DNA of 64,000 nucleotides from Saprospiraceae bacterium (GCA_020628095.1 JAHDFP010000004.1:62001-126000); one strand, 5' to 3'. Counted from the stretch's first letter, positions 26,468 to 35,578 are shown. The notes: generated by a model from the sequence alone, not told the origin. A program made the numbers and translations.

Positions 26468-27544
26468 TTGGAGAATAAGGCTCAAATAAAGGAACAAGAA
26501 AACGTACTCAAACAACTGAACGTATCCAAGATAATACTCCCTGTCATCATAGGGATATTGGTCATCATGTGGATGGTCTTCAGTCAGTTTGATGTAGAGG
26601 AGTTCAATAAGATCCAGTGGAATCGTCGATTATGGACTTATCTGGGTCTTGCCGTACTCATGTATGTTTTGAGACATATCTTTTACTCCTTTAGGTTGAG
26701 GATATTGTCAGATAATGACTTTAGTTTCAAACATTCTCTGGAGCTGGTCACTATATGGGAGTTCGCTTCTGCTATATCACCTACAAGTATCGGAGGGTCA
26801 GCAGTCGCTGTATTTTTCCTATCTCAAGAAAAAATTTCCGCCGCCAAGGCGGTTTCCATAGTACTCTATACTGTAATCATAGACACCGTCTTTTTTCTGA
26901 TCACGATATTAGGACTGTATTTCATCTTCGGACCCAAGATAGTGGACGGCGATCTTACCACTTTGTGGAGTGGGGCCGGGATCACTTTGATTATAGTATG
27001 GTTGTTTTTACTTTCTTACGGTAGCTTGTTGCTATGGGGCTTATATAAGCCGTTGATTATTAAGCGGATGATTAGGATATTCGCGAGCCTTCCTTTGATA
27101 CGCCGATTCAAAAAAGGTCTTCACCAGATCGGAGAAGATGTCATGATAACATCCAAAGAACTTCGTCGCAAACCTCTTTCTTTTCATATCAAAGCCTCCT
27201 TACTTACCATAGGAGCCTCAGTGACTCGTTTTCTGACAGTCAATTTTGTTATACTGGCCTTAGTGGAAATGGACTGGAGTTGGTGGGAGCAGTTCCTGAT
27301 CTATGCGCGATCAGAGACAATGTATGTCATAACACAGTTTAGCCCGACTCCTGGTGGCTCAGGTGTGATGGAGTATTTTTTCCCTAAATTTTTCAAAGAG
27401 TATATATCGTCTGGTATAGGATCGTTAGGGGCGTTACTATGGCGTATCATCACGTATTATCCTTACCTCATTATCGGTGCCATCATTATACCTAACTGGA
27501 TAAGTCGAGTCATCAAGCAAAAAAGAGCCTCTCACTCAGAATAG
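26468..27544 (+). CDS. Lysylphosphatidylglycerol-synthase TM-region / flippase-like membrane protein (UPF0104)
   Basis: 358 residues with about eight membrane helices. The family landmarks are present: AISPTSIGGSAVAVFFLSQE and FSPTPGGSGVMEYFFP (PGGxGxxE). This group includes the flippase part of MprF and free-standing proteins thought to move lipids or polyprenyl-linked molecules. The start used is a TTG at 26468; no in-frame ATG lies before the first helix. Its last 9 bases overlap the end of the convergent ogt gene. Confidence 0.87.
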   Translation: MENKAQIKEQENVLKQLNVSKIILPVIIGILVIMWMVFSQFDVEEFNKIQWNRRLWTYLGLAVLMYVLRHIFYSFRLRILSDNDFSFKHSLELVTIWEFASAISPTSIGGSAVAVFFLSQEKISAAKAVSIVLYTVIIDTVFFLITILGLYFIFGPKIVDGDLTTLWSGAGITLIIVWLFLLSYGSLLLWGLYKPLIIKRMIRIFASLPLIRRFKKGLHQIGEDVMITSKELRRKPLSFHIKASLLTIGASVTRFLTVNFVILALVEMDWSWWEQFLIYARSETMYVITQFSPTPGGSGVMEYFFPKFFKEYISSGIGSLGALLWRIITYYPYLIIGAIIIPNWISRVIKQKRASHSE

Positions 27545-28030
27545 AGTCTTCTGGTCTGCGATAGCGCCCTCATGTATCAGCAAGCTGCGCTTGAGGTCGA
27601 CGCCATAAGCATAACCTGTCAGTGACCGATCCTTGCCCATCACCCGATGACAGGGTATCACTATAGGAAAGGGGTTCTTGCCATTAGCCATACCGACGGC
27701 TCTGACCGACTGTGGATTGCCGAGACTGATGGCTACATCACTATAAGAGATAGTCTTGCCATAGGGTATCTCTGCAACGACTTCCCACACAGTACGATAA
27801 AAATCAGGATAACCTTCCGTATATAGAGGCAAATCAAAAGACCGTCTATCACCATTAAAATATTCTTTCAGTTGATTGCACGCGGTGGTCAATAATGGAC
27901 TATTACGCCAATTATCCGTCGATAATCTATCGGTATAGCTGATGGAACGTATATACTCATCAACTGCTTGCACTATCCAATACCCATTATCTGCCTGAAT
28001 ATAATTGCTATATACATTATCAGAAATCAT
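27536..28030 (-). CDS. ogt: Methylated-DNA--[protein]-cysteine S-methyltransferase
   Basis: 164 residues from the ATG at 28030 (MISDNVYSNYIQADNG), the usual Ogt length. The active site is IVIPCHRVMGKDRSLTGYAYG, in which PCHRV holds the acceptor cysteine; it is preceded by VWEVVAEIPYGKTISYSDVA and VRAVGMANGKNP. It removes O6-methyl from guanine by suicide transfer. The open frame continues upstream to 28117, but that part would run into the tRNA-Phe promoter and adds an atypical hydrophobic stretch, so it is rejected. Confidence 0.93.
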   Translation of the reverse strand: MISDNVYSNYIQADNGYWIVQAVDEYIRSISYTDRLSTDNWRNSPLLTTACNQLKEYFNGDRRSFDLPLYTEGYPDFYRTVWEVVAEIPYGKTISYSDVAISLGNPQSVRAVGMANGKNPFPIVIPCHRVMGKDRSLTGYAYGVDLKRSLLIHEGAIADQKTLF

Positions 28031-28077
28031 CAGATGAAAAATACAGATATAAAATAGATAAGGTGCGAAAAAGAACA

Positions 28078-28085
28078 TAAATTTG
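28078..28085 (+). promoter_or_regulatory. Likely tRNA-Phe promoter (-7 box)
   Basis: TAAATTTG at 28078-28085, a full TAnnTTTG match, ends 39 bases before the tRNA. At the N20 position the -33 triplet is TAG instead of TTG. Confidence 0.6.
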
Positions 28086-28124
28086 CACGGCTGAATCAAA
28101 AAGAATAAGAAAACCAACTACGAC

Positions 28125-28197
28125 GGTACCTTAGCTCAGTTGGTAGAGCAATGGACTGAAAATCCATGTGTCCCTGGTTCGATTCCTGGAGGTACCA
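28125..28197 (+). tRNA. tRNA-Phe (GAA)
   Basis: A 73-base cloverleaf. Acceptor GGTACCT pairs with AGGTACC; D stem GCTC/GAGC; anticodon stem ATGGA/TCCAT with loop CTGAAAA (anticodon GAA); T stem CCTGG/CCTGG with loop TTCGATT. No encoded CCA. Followed at once by a terminator. Confidence 0.97.
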
Positions 28198-28200
28198 CTG

Positions 28201-28231
28201 ACCTTCATCGCTTTGCGGTGGAGGTTTTTTT
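28201..28231 (+). terminator. Terminator of tRNA-Phe
   Basis: ACCTTCATCGC (28201-28211) pairs over 11 positions, including two G-T pairs, with GCGGTGGAGGT (28215-28225) across a TTT loop; a T run follows to 28231. Confidence 0.88.
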
Positions 28232-28407
28232 GTATGTGCTGTTTACTTTTTGCATAATACTTATACAATCACTGCGTTAATAATCTGCACTACTATATTA
28301 AGAGAACCATATATAAGTTAAATCATGTTGCAATAATTACCATTTACGTTTCTTGCAGTTACCAAGCAAAGAAATTATTCTTGTCACTTACCATTAAAAA
28401 CTAAATC

Positions 28408-30987
28408 ATTACGAATAATATAAAATATCTATTCGCCCTACTCTTATTTTTCCTTCTTTCTTGCTCTAATGATAAAGAAGAAGATCTCAACTTATCGCAA
28501 GAAGCAAATCTTGAAAATAGAACAAACTCCTACACTGGTGAAATTACCGGACCTTTCTTCGAAACCAAGTTTGTAAAAGACGAGGTGGGTATTAATCTCT
28601 CTCGGGTCGTTTCTTCTGACAAGGTATATGCCATGATGAATAAAATGGCAGAACTGGAAGAAATCGAAAACATTATAGAGTTCTTCGCTCAAGAGGATAA
28701 TTATCCTTGCTGGAGCTGTGCCGAAACGGACGAATATGAGTTTAAATCCGAGCAATTTGATTTAACTCTTACTCCAGTTATTAATCTAAACAATCAAGAA
28801 GTCAAGGGCTTACTTGTACATAACTATTCTGATAACTCCGAAAATATTAGCTATATAGATGGAAATCTTCTAGATCATTTCCATGCTAGATTCAATAAGA
28901 ATTTGAAGAATAGGGAATATTCTTATTATTCTCTTTTTCTTGAATATTTCGAATTACAACTAAATAACGAAAACCCAGACCCCAACGACTATAAAAATTT
29001 AAAAAGTTATGCTTGTGTTAGACATAAAGGATGGTGCGTCTGTGAAATTCGACCAGAATCGCATACAGGCTCACCATGTCAATTTCCTCCTGGAACAACG
29101 GAAGGAGGCGAACTGGATTGTTCTCAATTAATCTGCCCAGATGGTGGTAATACGGAAAACGAGACGGAAATAGACCAAGGAGATAGTTCTACAGGTGGAC
29201 CTTTTCATCTTATTTATGATGTCCACCAATGGGATTGGGTCTTTGATCTTTATGATTACCCAAACGAAATAAAATGGCCGCCATATACCATCCGTAACAT
29301 AGGAGATTTCAATACCAACGCAAATTCTAATGATGATCCTTTCGCAAATGATTATGATATTCCATCCCCTCCAGAATTCTCGTTGGAGTGGTTTGATCTA
29401 ATTGCAGAACTACTAGATTATCTGGAGAACGAAACATCCGTAGTACTAACTGATGAAATGGTGGATGCAATTTCAGATCCATATAACTTCCAACTCATCA
29501 CATGGCCGTTATGGAATAAGAAAGAACAATTAACAGATCACAGAATAGAAGTGTTCTTATCATTCGTTAGTCGTCATGCGATCTTTATACAAGACATTGA
29601 TATGGCTGCATGGCTAATGTTTACCAACAAATTTACATCTGAGCTTGATAGTTGGTTGAGTAACTGTGACCCAGAATTTAAGGGCTTTGGTTACATTATG
29701 CAAAGAATGTTTTCCAGCCTTCCCTTACCTCCTGTTAGCATCTCTCAAGCATTTACTAATCTGGACGATGTCATACAATTAACCAAGGATAATCCTTCTG
29801 TCCTATTTAGCAATCCAGAGATCGTCTGGCTAATCAATAACACAAACGAATTACAAGAGGTCAAAACTAATATAGAAGAAGCAGGTGGTGATGCGATTAA
29901 GCTAGCGGCAATGCAGATATATGTAACTCTGGGAACAAATAATCTCTTAGATTTGACAGTAAACGAAATTTCGAGTTTATCCGAAGATGATCTTAAAATT
30001 CATTTTCAGATGACCAGATATAATCTAAGTGATAGAACCATATTAGCTGCACAGATATGGCATCAAATCTTTACGACAGAAGCTGGTGGTGGAGGAATTT
30101 CTGCTTGGTTGGACTCTATTAAAGATTCCATAGATGACTTCTTTGATAGCGTACTGGTTCCAGCGGCCGCTGCAATTGATTCTTACCTCCAATCCCTTGG
30201 GATTATTATACCTAGCACCTTAGAGGAGTGGCAAGTATTTGGTAACATTCTTTTGCAAGTCATTACCGAAAATGCCATATATTTTATTCCATATCTAGGA
30301 GACGCCTACGAAATAGGTCAGGGGCTACAAGCAGCAGTCAATGGAGAATCTGCCTCCGCAGCTTTAGGTATAATAGGAGGCCTAGCAGGAATTCTTCCCA
30401 TCTCTCAGATATTGAAAAAAATAGGCACTTTCATAGATGTCATTAAGTTGGGCTTTAAAGCTTGGAAGCTTATTTATAAAGTCTTCGGTCAGGTATTTCG
30501 TTTTATGAATAATGCCGCGGATGCTGTCGTTAAGCTTGCTAGCAATAAGGTTAAGCTGCTTAAAGGAACTGATGAAGTAGCAGAAATCGTTAATGATATA
30601 TTACATGTTAGATATGCTGGTTATGGTGGTGATGTGATATGTGACTCTAGAAGAACAACTACATGTATTGGCAATTGGAGTGGGGGAACAGGTGAATTAA
30701 TAGAAACTGGACTCTCGAAGTCAGGAAAAAACCCTAAAGGAATTAATGTTTTAAATGAAAACATACCTGATGATTGGACAGACGAAAGAATTTGGCTTGA
30801 TGTTAATAAGCCTTGGCTTGAAGCAGCAGATGCAAGAGGTGATATTATAAGAGCTGTGTCCAATCCATTAGATAATTCAACGTTATACAATGCCAATGGA
30901 ATTAGGTTTTTCGGAAGAGAACATGAGCATCTTACTAACGTACTGAATTATACATTCGATCCCATTTCTAATACTTACATTAAATAA
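28408..30987 (+). CDS. Lipoprotein with polymorphic-toxin architecture (putative toxin)
   Basis: About 859 residues. The frame upstream of its first standard start (GTG 28585) encodes a textbook lipoprotein signal, NNIKYLFALLLFFLLSCSND, so translation must begin near 28405-28411 at ATC, ATT or ACG. After the lipid Cys come a Cys-rich stretch (about 200-245), a long unfamiliar helical region, then IYFIPYLGDAYEIGQGLQAA with Gly/Ala-rich helices (about 622-720), which resembles the pre-toxin linker of polymorphic toxins. A distinct C-terminal domain (about 730-859) contains ICDSRRTTTCIGNWSGGTGE, WLEAADARGDIIRAVSN and IRFFGREHEHLTNVL. The toxin family is not recognised. It is followed with a one-base overlap by a small immunity candidate. 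Confidence 0.62.
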   Translation: MTNNIKYLFALLLFFLLSCSNDKEEDLNLSQEANLENRTNSYTGEITGPFFETKFVKDEVGINLSRVVSSDKVYAMMNKMAELEEIENIIEFFAQEDNYPCWSCAETDEYEFKSEQFDLTLTPVINLNNQEVKGLLVHNYSDNSENISYIDGNLLDHFHARFNKNLKNREYSYYSLFLEYFELQLNNENPDPNDYKNLKSYACVRHKGWCVCEIRPESHTGSPCQFPPGTTEGGELDCSQLICPDGGNTENETEIDQGDSSTGGPFHLIYDVHQWDWVFDLYDYPNEIKWPPYTIRNIGDFNTNANSNDDPFANDYDIPSPPEFSLEWFDLIAELLDYLENETSVVLTDEMVDAISDPYNFQLITWPLWNKKEQLTDHRIEVFLSFVSRHAIFIQDIDMAAWLMFTNKFTSELDSWLSNCDPEFKGFGYIMQRMFSSLPLPPVSISQAFTNLDDVIQLTKDNPSVLFSNPEIVWLINNTNELQEVKTNIEEAGGDAIKLAAMQIYVTLGTNNLLDLTVNEISSLSEDDLKIHFQMTRYNLSDRTILAAQIWHQIFTTEAGGGGISAWLDSIKDSIDDFFDSVLVPAAAAIDSYLQSLGIIIPSTLEEWQVFGNILLQVITENAIYFIPYLGDAYEIGQGLQAAVNGESASAALGIIGGLAGILPISQILKKIGTFIDVIKLGFKAWKLIYKVFGQVFRFMNNAADAVVKLASNKVKLLKGTDEVAEIVNDILHVRYAGYGGDVICDSRRTTTCIGNWSGGTGELIETGLSKSGKNPKGINVLNENIPDDWTDERIWLDVNKPWLEAADARGDIIRAVSNPLDNSTLYNANGIRFFGREHEHLTNVLNYTFDPISNTYIK

Positions 30988-31364
30988 TGAATATTCAAGA
31001 ATACATTTCGGGCACAATTCAAAATGCGGAACTTCCAAAAGTTTTCGATTTGGATAATTTTAAGATAAGAATTAGTCCAGACAAATTTAATAGGATAGAA
31101 TTGGAGTTTAGATTAGCAAGGCTTGATGATTGGGTTTCACCTGGTTTCTTATTGGAATATTTTTTAACTAACTCGGTTGGTTTTACAAAAAATTATTCTT
31201 TTGATTCAGACTACGGAAGAGACAAGGTAGAAACGGTAAGGTTTTGTATTGATTTTTTAAGAAATTTTGAGCAAGAAATAACAAATCATCTTGATATAGG
31301 CGATTACAAAAAGTGGTTGTGTTCAGAAGAACCTAAAAAAGCTTACGCTATTATGAAACAATGA
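30987..31364 (+). CDS. Putative immunity protein
   Basis: 125 residues, no signal peptide or membrane segment, mildly acidic, no family recognised. It starts in a TAATG overlap with the toxin-like gene, so the two are translationally coupled. It is clearly AT-rich: I count 18 G/C in 60 at 31021-31080 and 20 in 60 at 31201-31260. Small, AT-rich, cytoplasmic-type genes directly after a variable toxin tip are the normal setting of immunity genes; the assignment rests on this context. Another possibility is an unrelated hypothetical protein. Confidence 0.55.
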   Translation: MNIQEYISGTIQNAELPKVFDLDNFKIRISPDKFNRIELEFRLARLDDWVSPGFLLEYFLTNSVGFTKNYSFDSDYGRDKVETVRFCIDFLRNFEQEITNHLDIGDYKKWLCSEEPKKAYAIMKQ

Positions 31365-31420
31365 AAGTCGAATAAGAGAAATTGTTAAAAATACTTTGGA
31401 AGTAAAGTTTGATCCACATC

Positions 31421-31454
31421 AAAAAAGCCCACTCCTGCGGAGTAGGCTTTTTTT
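31421..31454. terminator. Bidirectional terminator between toxin/immunity pair and tRNA-Val
   Basis: GCCCACTCC (31427-31435) pairs with GGAGTAGGC (31439-31447; one C-A mismatch) around a TGC loop, with A6 on the left and T7 on the right. It serves the immunity gene (+) and tRNA-Val (-). Confidence 0.85.
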
Positions 31455-31455
31455 G

Positions 31456-31530
31456 TGGGCGGCAAGAGACTCGAACTCCTGACCCCCTGGGTGTAAACCA
31501 GGTGCTCTAAACCAACTGAGCTAGCCACCC
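31456..31530 (-). tRNA. tRNA-Val (TAC)
   Basis: A 75-base cloverleaf on the minus strand. Acceptor GGGTGGC pairs with GCCGCCC (one T-G pair); D stem GCTC/GAGC; anticodon stem CCTGG/CCAGG with loop TTTACAC (anticodon TAC); T loop TTCGAGT. The CCA end is not encoded (the bases are ACA). Confidence 0.96.
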
Positions 31531-31547
31531 TATATTATAAAGGAATG

Positions 31548-31578
31548 CAAATATAGACCGATGCCTAAGGACTTGCAA
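31548..31578 (-). promoter_or_regulatory. Promoter of tRNA-Val
   Basis: Minus-strand -33 TTG at 31578-31576, a 20-base spacer and -7 TATATTTG at 31555-31548, a perfect Bacteroidota promoter 17 bases upstream of the tRNA. Confidence 0.85.
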
Positions 31579-31594
31579 ATTGTAGACCACTTTT

Positions 31595-33055
31595 TTACCG
31601 CTTCTTTATTAAGTCTGCGCTTTCCTGTATTTCAGGACCTTTACTGAGGGAATAATGGGTAATTATAGCGGCCGATAAGAAGAAAAAAGGCCCGACCTTA
31701 TCGGCTTCTAAAAGATCATTGATCAATATGACTATACATATCAGTACAAAACAGACGATGGCGGCATAGACCAGATTTTTGTCTTCTTTACGCGATAGAC
31801 GGTGGACGGTCTGCTCACCTATAAGAACAGTGACTATGATTATGGCGAGTAATATGATGAGCCCTGGAATGCCCTGCTCTACTGTGGTCATCAGATAATA
31901 ATTATGGATACCTGATTTTTCTGGGTTATCGCTGACATAGGTCTTATAACTTGTTACTGTATGTGGTCTATACTCGAAATAAAATCTTGCTGGACCAAAA
32001 CCCGTCCAAGGCCTTTCTCCAACCATATAGAACCCCGCCACCCATCTATAAAAACGCTCTACTGTGGATATATCCTGCATCTTAGTGGTCGCCTCGACTA
32101 GATTATCAAATTTCTTATGTACGATGGCCTTTTCGTAATCGGGCGCGTAATCTAAGTACCGATTATCTGTACATAAGAAAACAGTCAATAATATCATCAG
32201 AATAAGACCTAATCCTATACTCAATTTGGCTAATCTATACTTTATCACGAAGAAAATACCTATCGCTAATACCAAACTGAGTTGCGCCGCACGGGTATAA
32301 GTAAGGTATATCGCCACTAAAAAAAATAATAGGACTCCACTCTTTATTATGATATGCCTTTTGGTTCTGAATAGTGCACTTATCAGGAAAGGAAACACCG
32401 CCAATAGCATAATGGCATAGTTGACATGATTTCTAAATATAGGTCTGACGACCTTATTAGAGCTGGCGAAACTAAAACCCTCACCTGCATGATTAATAAG
32501 GACATAAGTTATAGCCAGTAAAGTCCCACCAATCAAAAAATAAAATAGCCTTCTATAGTCGATGGTGTCTCGGAGAATAATAAGAGGTAGGAAATAGAAA
32601 GGGCACAGATACCAAATCTTAGCTAAAAAAAACTTGAGCGAAATAAACTGGTCGGTAGAAAATAGAGTCGTGAATAATATCCAGAACAAATGAACCAGCA
32701 ATAAAATGCTGATAGGATGTGTCATAATACGACCAGATATCTGTCTGAAAGATTTGATATAAATAATAATAGTGATACCCGTCAGTAGCAACATCAGAGG
32801 CTCAGACGGTAAGTCTGTACCAAAGCCATTAGGCAACTCGACCTCTATAGAAAAAGGTAATAGAAAGAAAAATAGATAATAGAGGTTTTTGACAGAATGG
32901 ACACAGAACAAAGCAAACACTATCCCTAACGGTATAAGTACAGGCAACGGACTATCCGCAGCGACGCCCAGATTAAATAAACCAATGCTGAGAACGGTAA
33001 AAATCCAAAAGAACCGCTTACCAGTTTGGCTATCCGATAGAGAAAGACTAGGCAT
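31595..33055 (-). CDS. O-antigen ligase/polymerase-like membrane protein (Wzy family)
   Basis: About 486 residues from the ATG at 33055 (MPSLSLSDSQTGKRFF), which overlaps the Wzz-like gene by 8 bases. Ten or more membrane helices are seen. The large periplasmic loop contains STVERFYRWVAGFYMVGE, RPWTGFGPARFYFEYRPHTV and SGIHNYYLMTTVEQGIPGL, the pattern of the O-antigen ligase/Wzy_C domain (a conserved H-N-x-Y after the loop). It polymerises or transfers lipid-linked glycan repeat units at the periplasmic face. It is the last gene of Wzx-Wzz-Wzy. Confidence 0.85.
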   Translation of the reverse strand: MPSLSLSDSQTGKRFFWIFTVLSIGLFNLGVAADSPLPVLIPLGIVFALFCVHSVKNLYYLFFFLLPFSIEVELPNGFGTDLPSEPLMLLLTGITIIIYIKSFRQISGRIMTHPISILLLVHLFWILFTTLFSTDQFISLKFFLAKIWYLCPFYFLPLIILRDTIDYRRLFYFLIGGTLLAITYVLINHAGEGFSFASSNKVVRPIFRNHVNYAIMLLAVFPFLISALFRTKRHIIIKSGVLLFFLVAIYLTYTRAAQLSLVLAIGIFFVIKYRLAKLSIGLGLILMILLTVFLCTDNRYLDYAPDYEKAIVHKKFDNLVEATTKMQDISTVERFYRWVAGFYMVGERPWTGFGPARFYFEYRPHTVTSYKTYVSDNPEKSGIHNYYLMTTVEQGIPGLIILLAIIIVTVLIGEQTVHRLSRKEDKNLVYAAIVCFVLICIVILINDLLEADKVGPFFFLSAAIITHYSLSKGPEIQESADLIKKR

Positions 33056-34145
33056 TCTTAAGTTGCTCTGACCAGTTGTTTTTTCTGAATTGGTCCAGAA
33101 GCACAATCCATAGACAGCCAAGCACAAAGGTCAGCATCGCCACGCCGATGACGTAGATCGATCTCTTAGGTCTCGACTTATATACTGGCTTAGTGGCTTT
33201 CTCTATGATATGGAGTGTGTTGAACTCTGCCTTGTATGCGGCCTCCAGTTGCTTAAGCCTTTCTTTGTCCAACGCCAGTTGCTCACCAAAATCTTTAATA
33301 TCTCTCTCCAGTGAGACAATAGTAGGATATCCATTATTATATTTAGTGATATTGCTATTGAGTGCATCCAACTGTTTTTTGTAACCCACCGCTTTGGCCT
33401 CTAATACAATGATAGAGTCTCTTGGTCCATTCGCTGATCTGAGGGCGGATACTTGAGCTTTGATATTCTGGTATTTTCCTTCCAAGGAGACAATGCTAGA
33501 CCCGAACGCTTCTCCCTGAGAGGCGGTATTAAATATTTTATATCTGGACCTGACCCGAAACAAACTATCTGTTAGCTTATTAAGGTACTTTTGTTTCACC
33601 TCGATGTTAGACCGATTACCTTCTATCAGATTGGACTGGCTTTCCTTGATAAGTCGTTGAGCGACCATGGCAATTTTATCTCTGGCCTCGTTAGCCATGT
33701 CAGCGACGATGTCTATATCCTTGTCTTCTACGCTAAGGTTGATGCCATCATATTTTGTTTTAGTTGTATTGTATAGCTTGTTTAGCTTGAGCAGCAGTTT
33801 GTGTTTGGCGTGTTTACTATCAGGTTTTATATCATAGAGTGTATAGAGGTTAAATTTTGAAATCAGGTGATCTGTGATTTCACTGGATCTCGATATTGCG
33901 AGCAACCTATCTATATCGTGGTCGTTGCCATAGATGTTGATATTGTTAGCCGCATTTCCTATAGGTGTTGGTTTGGCAAGATCAGGGCTGGCCGCATAAA
34001 ATTGTGTGGAAGCCTGATAATAATTAGGAAGTATAAGTGAGATGGCGGCAGTGGTTATGGCAGCTAATAAGGTGGCAATTATCAAAGGCTTTCTCCACTT
34101 ATATAATAATACGACGACATCTAGGAGGCTATCGTTTTCTTTCAT
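33048..34145 (-). CDS. Chain-length determinant (Wzz-like) protein
   Basis: 365 residues. A first membrane helix (about 19-40, PLIIATLLAAITTAAISLIL) is followed by a proline-containing periplasmic start, a long coiled-coil-rich periplasmic domain (about 110-310), and a second membrane helix (about 328-350, YVIGVAMLTFVLGCLWIVLL) preceded by KPVYKSRPKRS. This is the polysaccharide co-polymerase topology. No tyrosine-kinase domain is attached. It sits between the flippase and polymerase genes and should set glycan length. Confidence 0.87.
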   Translation of the reverse strand: MKENDSLLDVVVLLYKWRKPLIIATLLAAITTAAISLILPNYYQASTQFYAASPDLAKPTPIGNAANNINIYGNDHDIDRLLAISRSSEITDHLISKFNLYTLYDIKPDSKHAKHKLLLKLNKLYNTTKTKYDGINLSVEDKDIDIVADMANEARDKIAMVAQRLIKESQSNLIEGNRSNIEVKQKYLNKLTDSLFRVRSRYKIFNTASQGEAFGSSIVSLEGKYQNIKAQVSALRSANGPRDSIIVLEAKAVGYKKQLDALNSNITKYNNGYPTIVSLERDIKDFGEQLALDKERLKQLEAAYKAEFNTLHIIEKATKPVYKSRPKRSIYVIGVAMLTFVLGCLWIVLLDQFRKNNWSEQLKNA

Positions 34146-34159
34146 TGCGTTGGTTTGGT

Positions 34160-35578
34160 CTATGCGCTATGGCTTGTACTAAAACGTAAAAATCCCGCCA
34201 AAAATGATACTATAAAAGATAAAATAATAAAAATACCAAGCTGAATAATCCAATGTGCCTCCACATAGCCTAACAGCAAATGTAGGATCACAAAAAGTAT
34301 GGCTAATAAACCAATCGTTTTGACCATAAATAGTCCACTATACTGTAGGCGGAACATTTTCTTAGCCAACATAAACTGACCTATAAAGACAGAAAACTGA
34401 GTTATAAGGGTAGCAATGGCCGCACCTTCCGCCTTATATATAGGAATCAGATACAGGTTGAGTCCCCAGTTGATTACGATTCCTATGATGAAAATAAGAT
34501 TGAAAATCTTAAGCTCTCCCGAGGCGGTTATCATAGAACCAAAGATGTAAGACATCGCCATTGCCCAAAAACTAACCATCAACCATCTAAAGGTTTGCAC
34601 ATTTTCTAGAGATATATCATCATATATTAAATCAAGCACAGGTTCTGTAAAGTACCAACATGCCATACTCACGACGGAAGCAAGACAAAACAATAATCGA
34701 GTCGCGGTCATGCATAGAGGATTGAGGTCTTTCTTCTCCCCGATAAGATTAGCGAACATGGGAAGTAATAGTACTGCAAACAAATACCCAAACATATTAG
34801 CGGCATCCAACAGTCTATAAGCTGTGGCATAAACACCTGCTGACTTGGCATTATCATCTAAGAGTCTCTCCAGCATCACCCCATCCATCCGTGTATACAA
34901 AGTCATCAATAAAAAAACCACAGCAAAAGGCCAGGATTTTTTTATTAATGAATAAGATGCTTGATGATCAAATCGGAAGCTGATCTTGAAACGTCTGCTA
35001 AGAAGAAATAGAGCGATTACGCAAGAGATAAGCAGAGCAATAACCTGACCCATGATAAACCTCTCAATAGAAATATTATTACTAACGTATATAAAATACC
35101 CGACGACTGCAATCATCAAGATCTTGTCAAGGGCTGACAACCAGGTCTCTGTGCGATACTGTCCCAAAGCAGAAAAGTTGCTTCTCAGATACACATAACC
35201 TGTCTGTAGGCTCATAATCACTCCGATACCTAAGAACAAGGTGAGGTATCGACTCTCATAACCAAGAATGAATGCAAATAAAATAGTGGCCAGCGCGAAA
35301 ACAGGAACAAGAAGTATCCTTGTACTCAGGACAATACCGAACTGTTTTTCTACTTGATCCCGATGTCGCGATAGATACTGAGAGTTATAATTCTGTATAC
35401 CACAATCAAGAAATATCTGGAATAAAAAACAGAAGTTAAATATTGCGAAATACGCCCCATACTCATTATCACCAACTGTATTCTGCACTTGAGCATCAAT
35501 GCCAAGAATATATATCGGCTTAATCAAGACATTGGCGAGTAGTAGTAAAAAGATGTTTTTGAGGAATGCTTGTTGCAC
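34160..35578 (-). CDS. Polysaccharide/lipid-linked oligosaccharide flippase (Wzx-like)
   Basis: 472 residues with about 12-14 membrane helices across the whole length, belonging to the MOP/MATE-like export superfamily. NTVGDNEYGAYFAIFNFCFL near the N-terminus and MLERLLDDNAKSAGVYATAYRLLDA in the middle are typical of the polysaccharide-synthesis flippase group. It moves lipid-linked repeat units across the inner membrane. First gene of a three-gene minus-strand operon (Wzx, Wzz, Wzy) that has no glycosyltransferase genes attached. Confidence 0.88.
   Translation of the reverse strand: MQQAFLKNIFLLLLANVLIKPIYILGIDAQVQNTVGDNEYGAYFAIFNFCFLFQIFLDCGIQNYNSQYLSRHRDQVEKQFGIVLSTRILLVPVFALATILFAFILGYESRYLTLFLGIGVIMSLQTGYVYLRSNFSALGQYRTETWLSALDKILMIAVVGYFIYVSNNISIERFIMGQVIALLISCVIALFLLSRRFKISFRFDHQASYSLIKKSWPFAVVFLLMTLYTRMDGVMLERLLDDNAKSAGVYATAYRLLDAANMFGYLFAVLLLPMFANLIGEKKDLNPLCMTATRLLFCLASVVSMACWYFTEPVLDLIYDDISLENVQTFRWLMVSFWAMAMSYIFGSMITASGELKIFNLIFIIGIVINWGLNLYLIPIYKAEGAAIATLITQFSVFIGQFMLAKKMFRLQYSGLFMVKTIGLLAILFVILHLLLGYVEAHWIIQLGIFIILSFIVSFLAGFLRFSTSHSA

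Noticed and set aside
28030-28117. Longer N-terminus of Ogt
   Set aside because: It would overlap the tRNA-Phe promoter and add a non-family hydrophobic stretch; the ATG at 28030 gives the normal length.
28585-30987. GTG at 28585 as the start of the toxin-like gene
   Set aside because: The 59 codons before it in frame encode a lipoprotein signal and lipobox, which chance would not produce.
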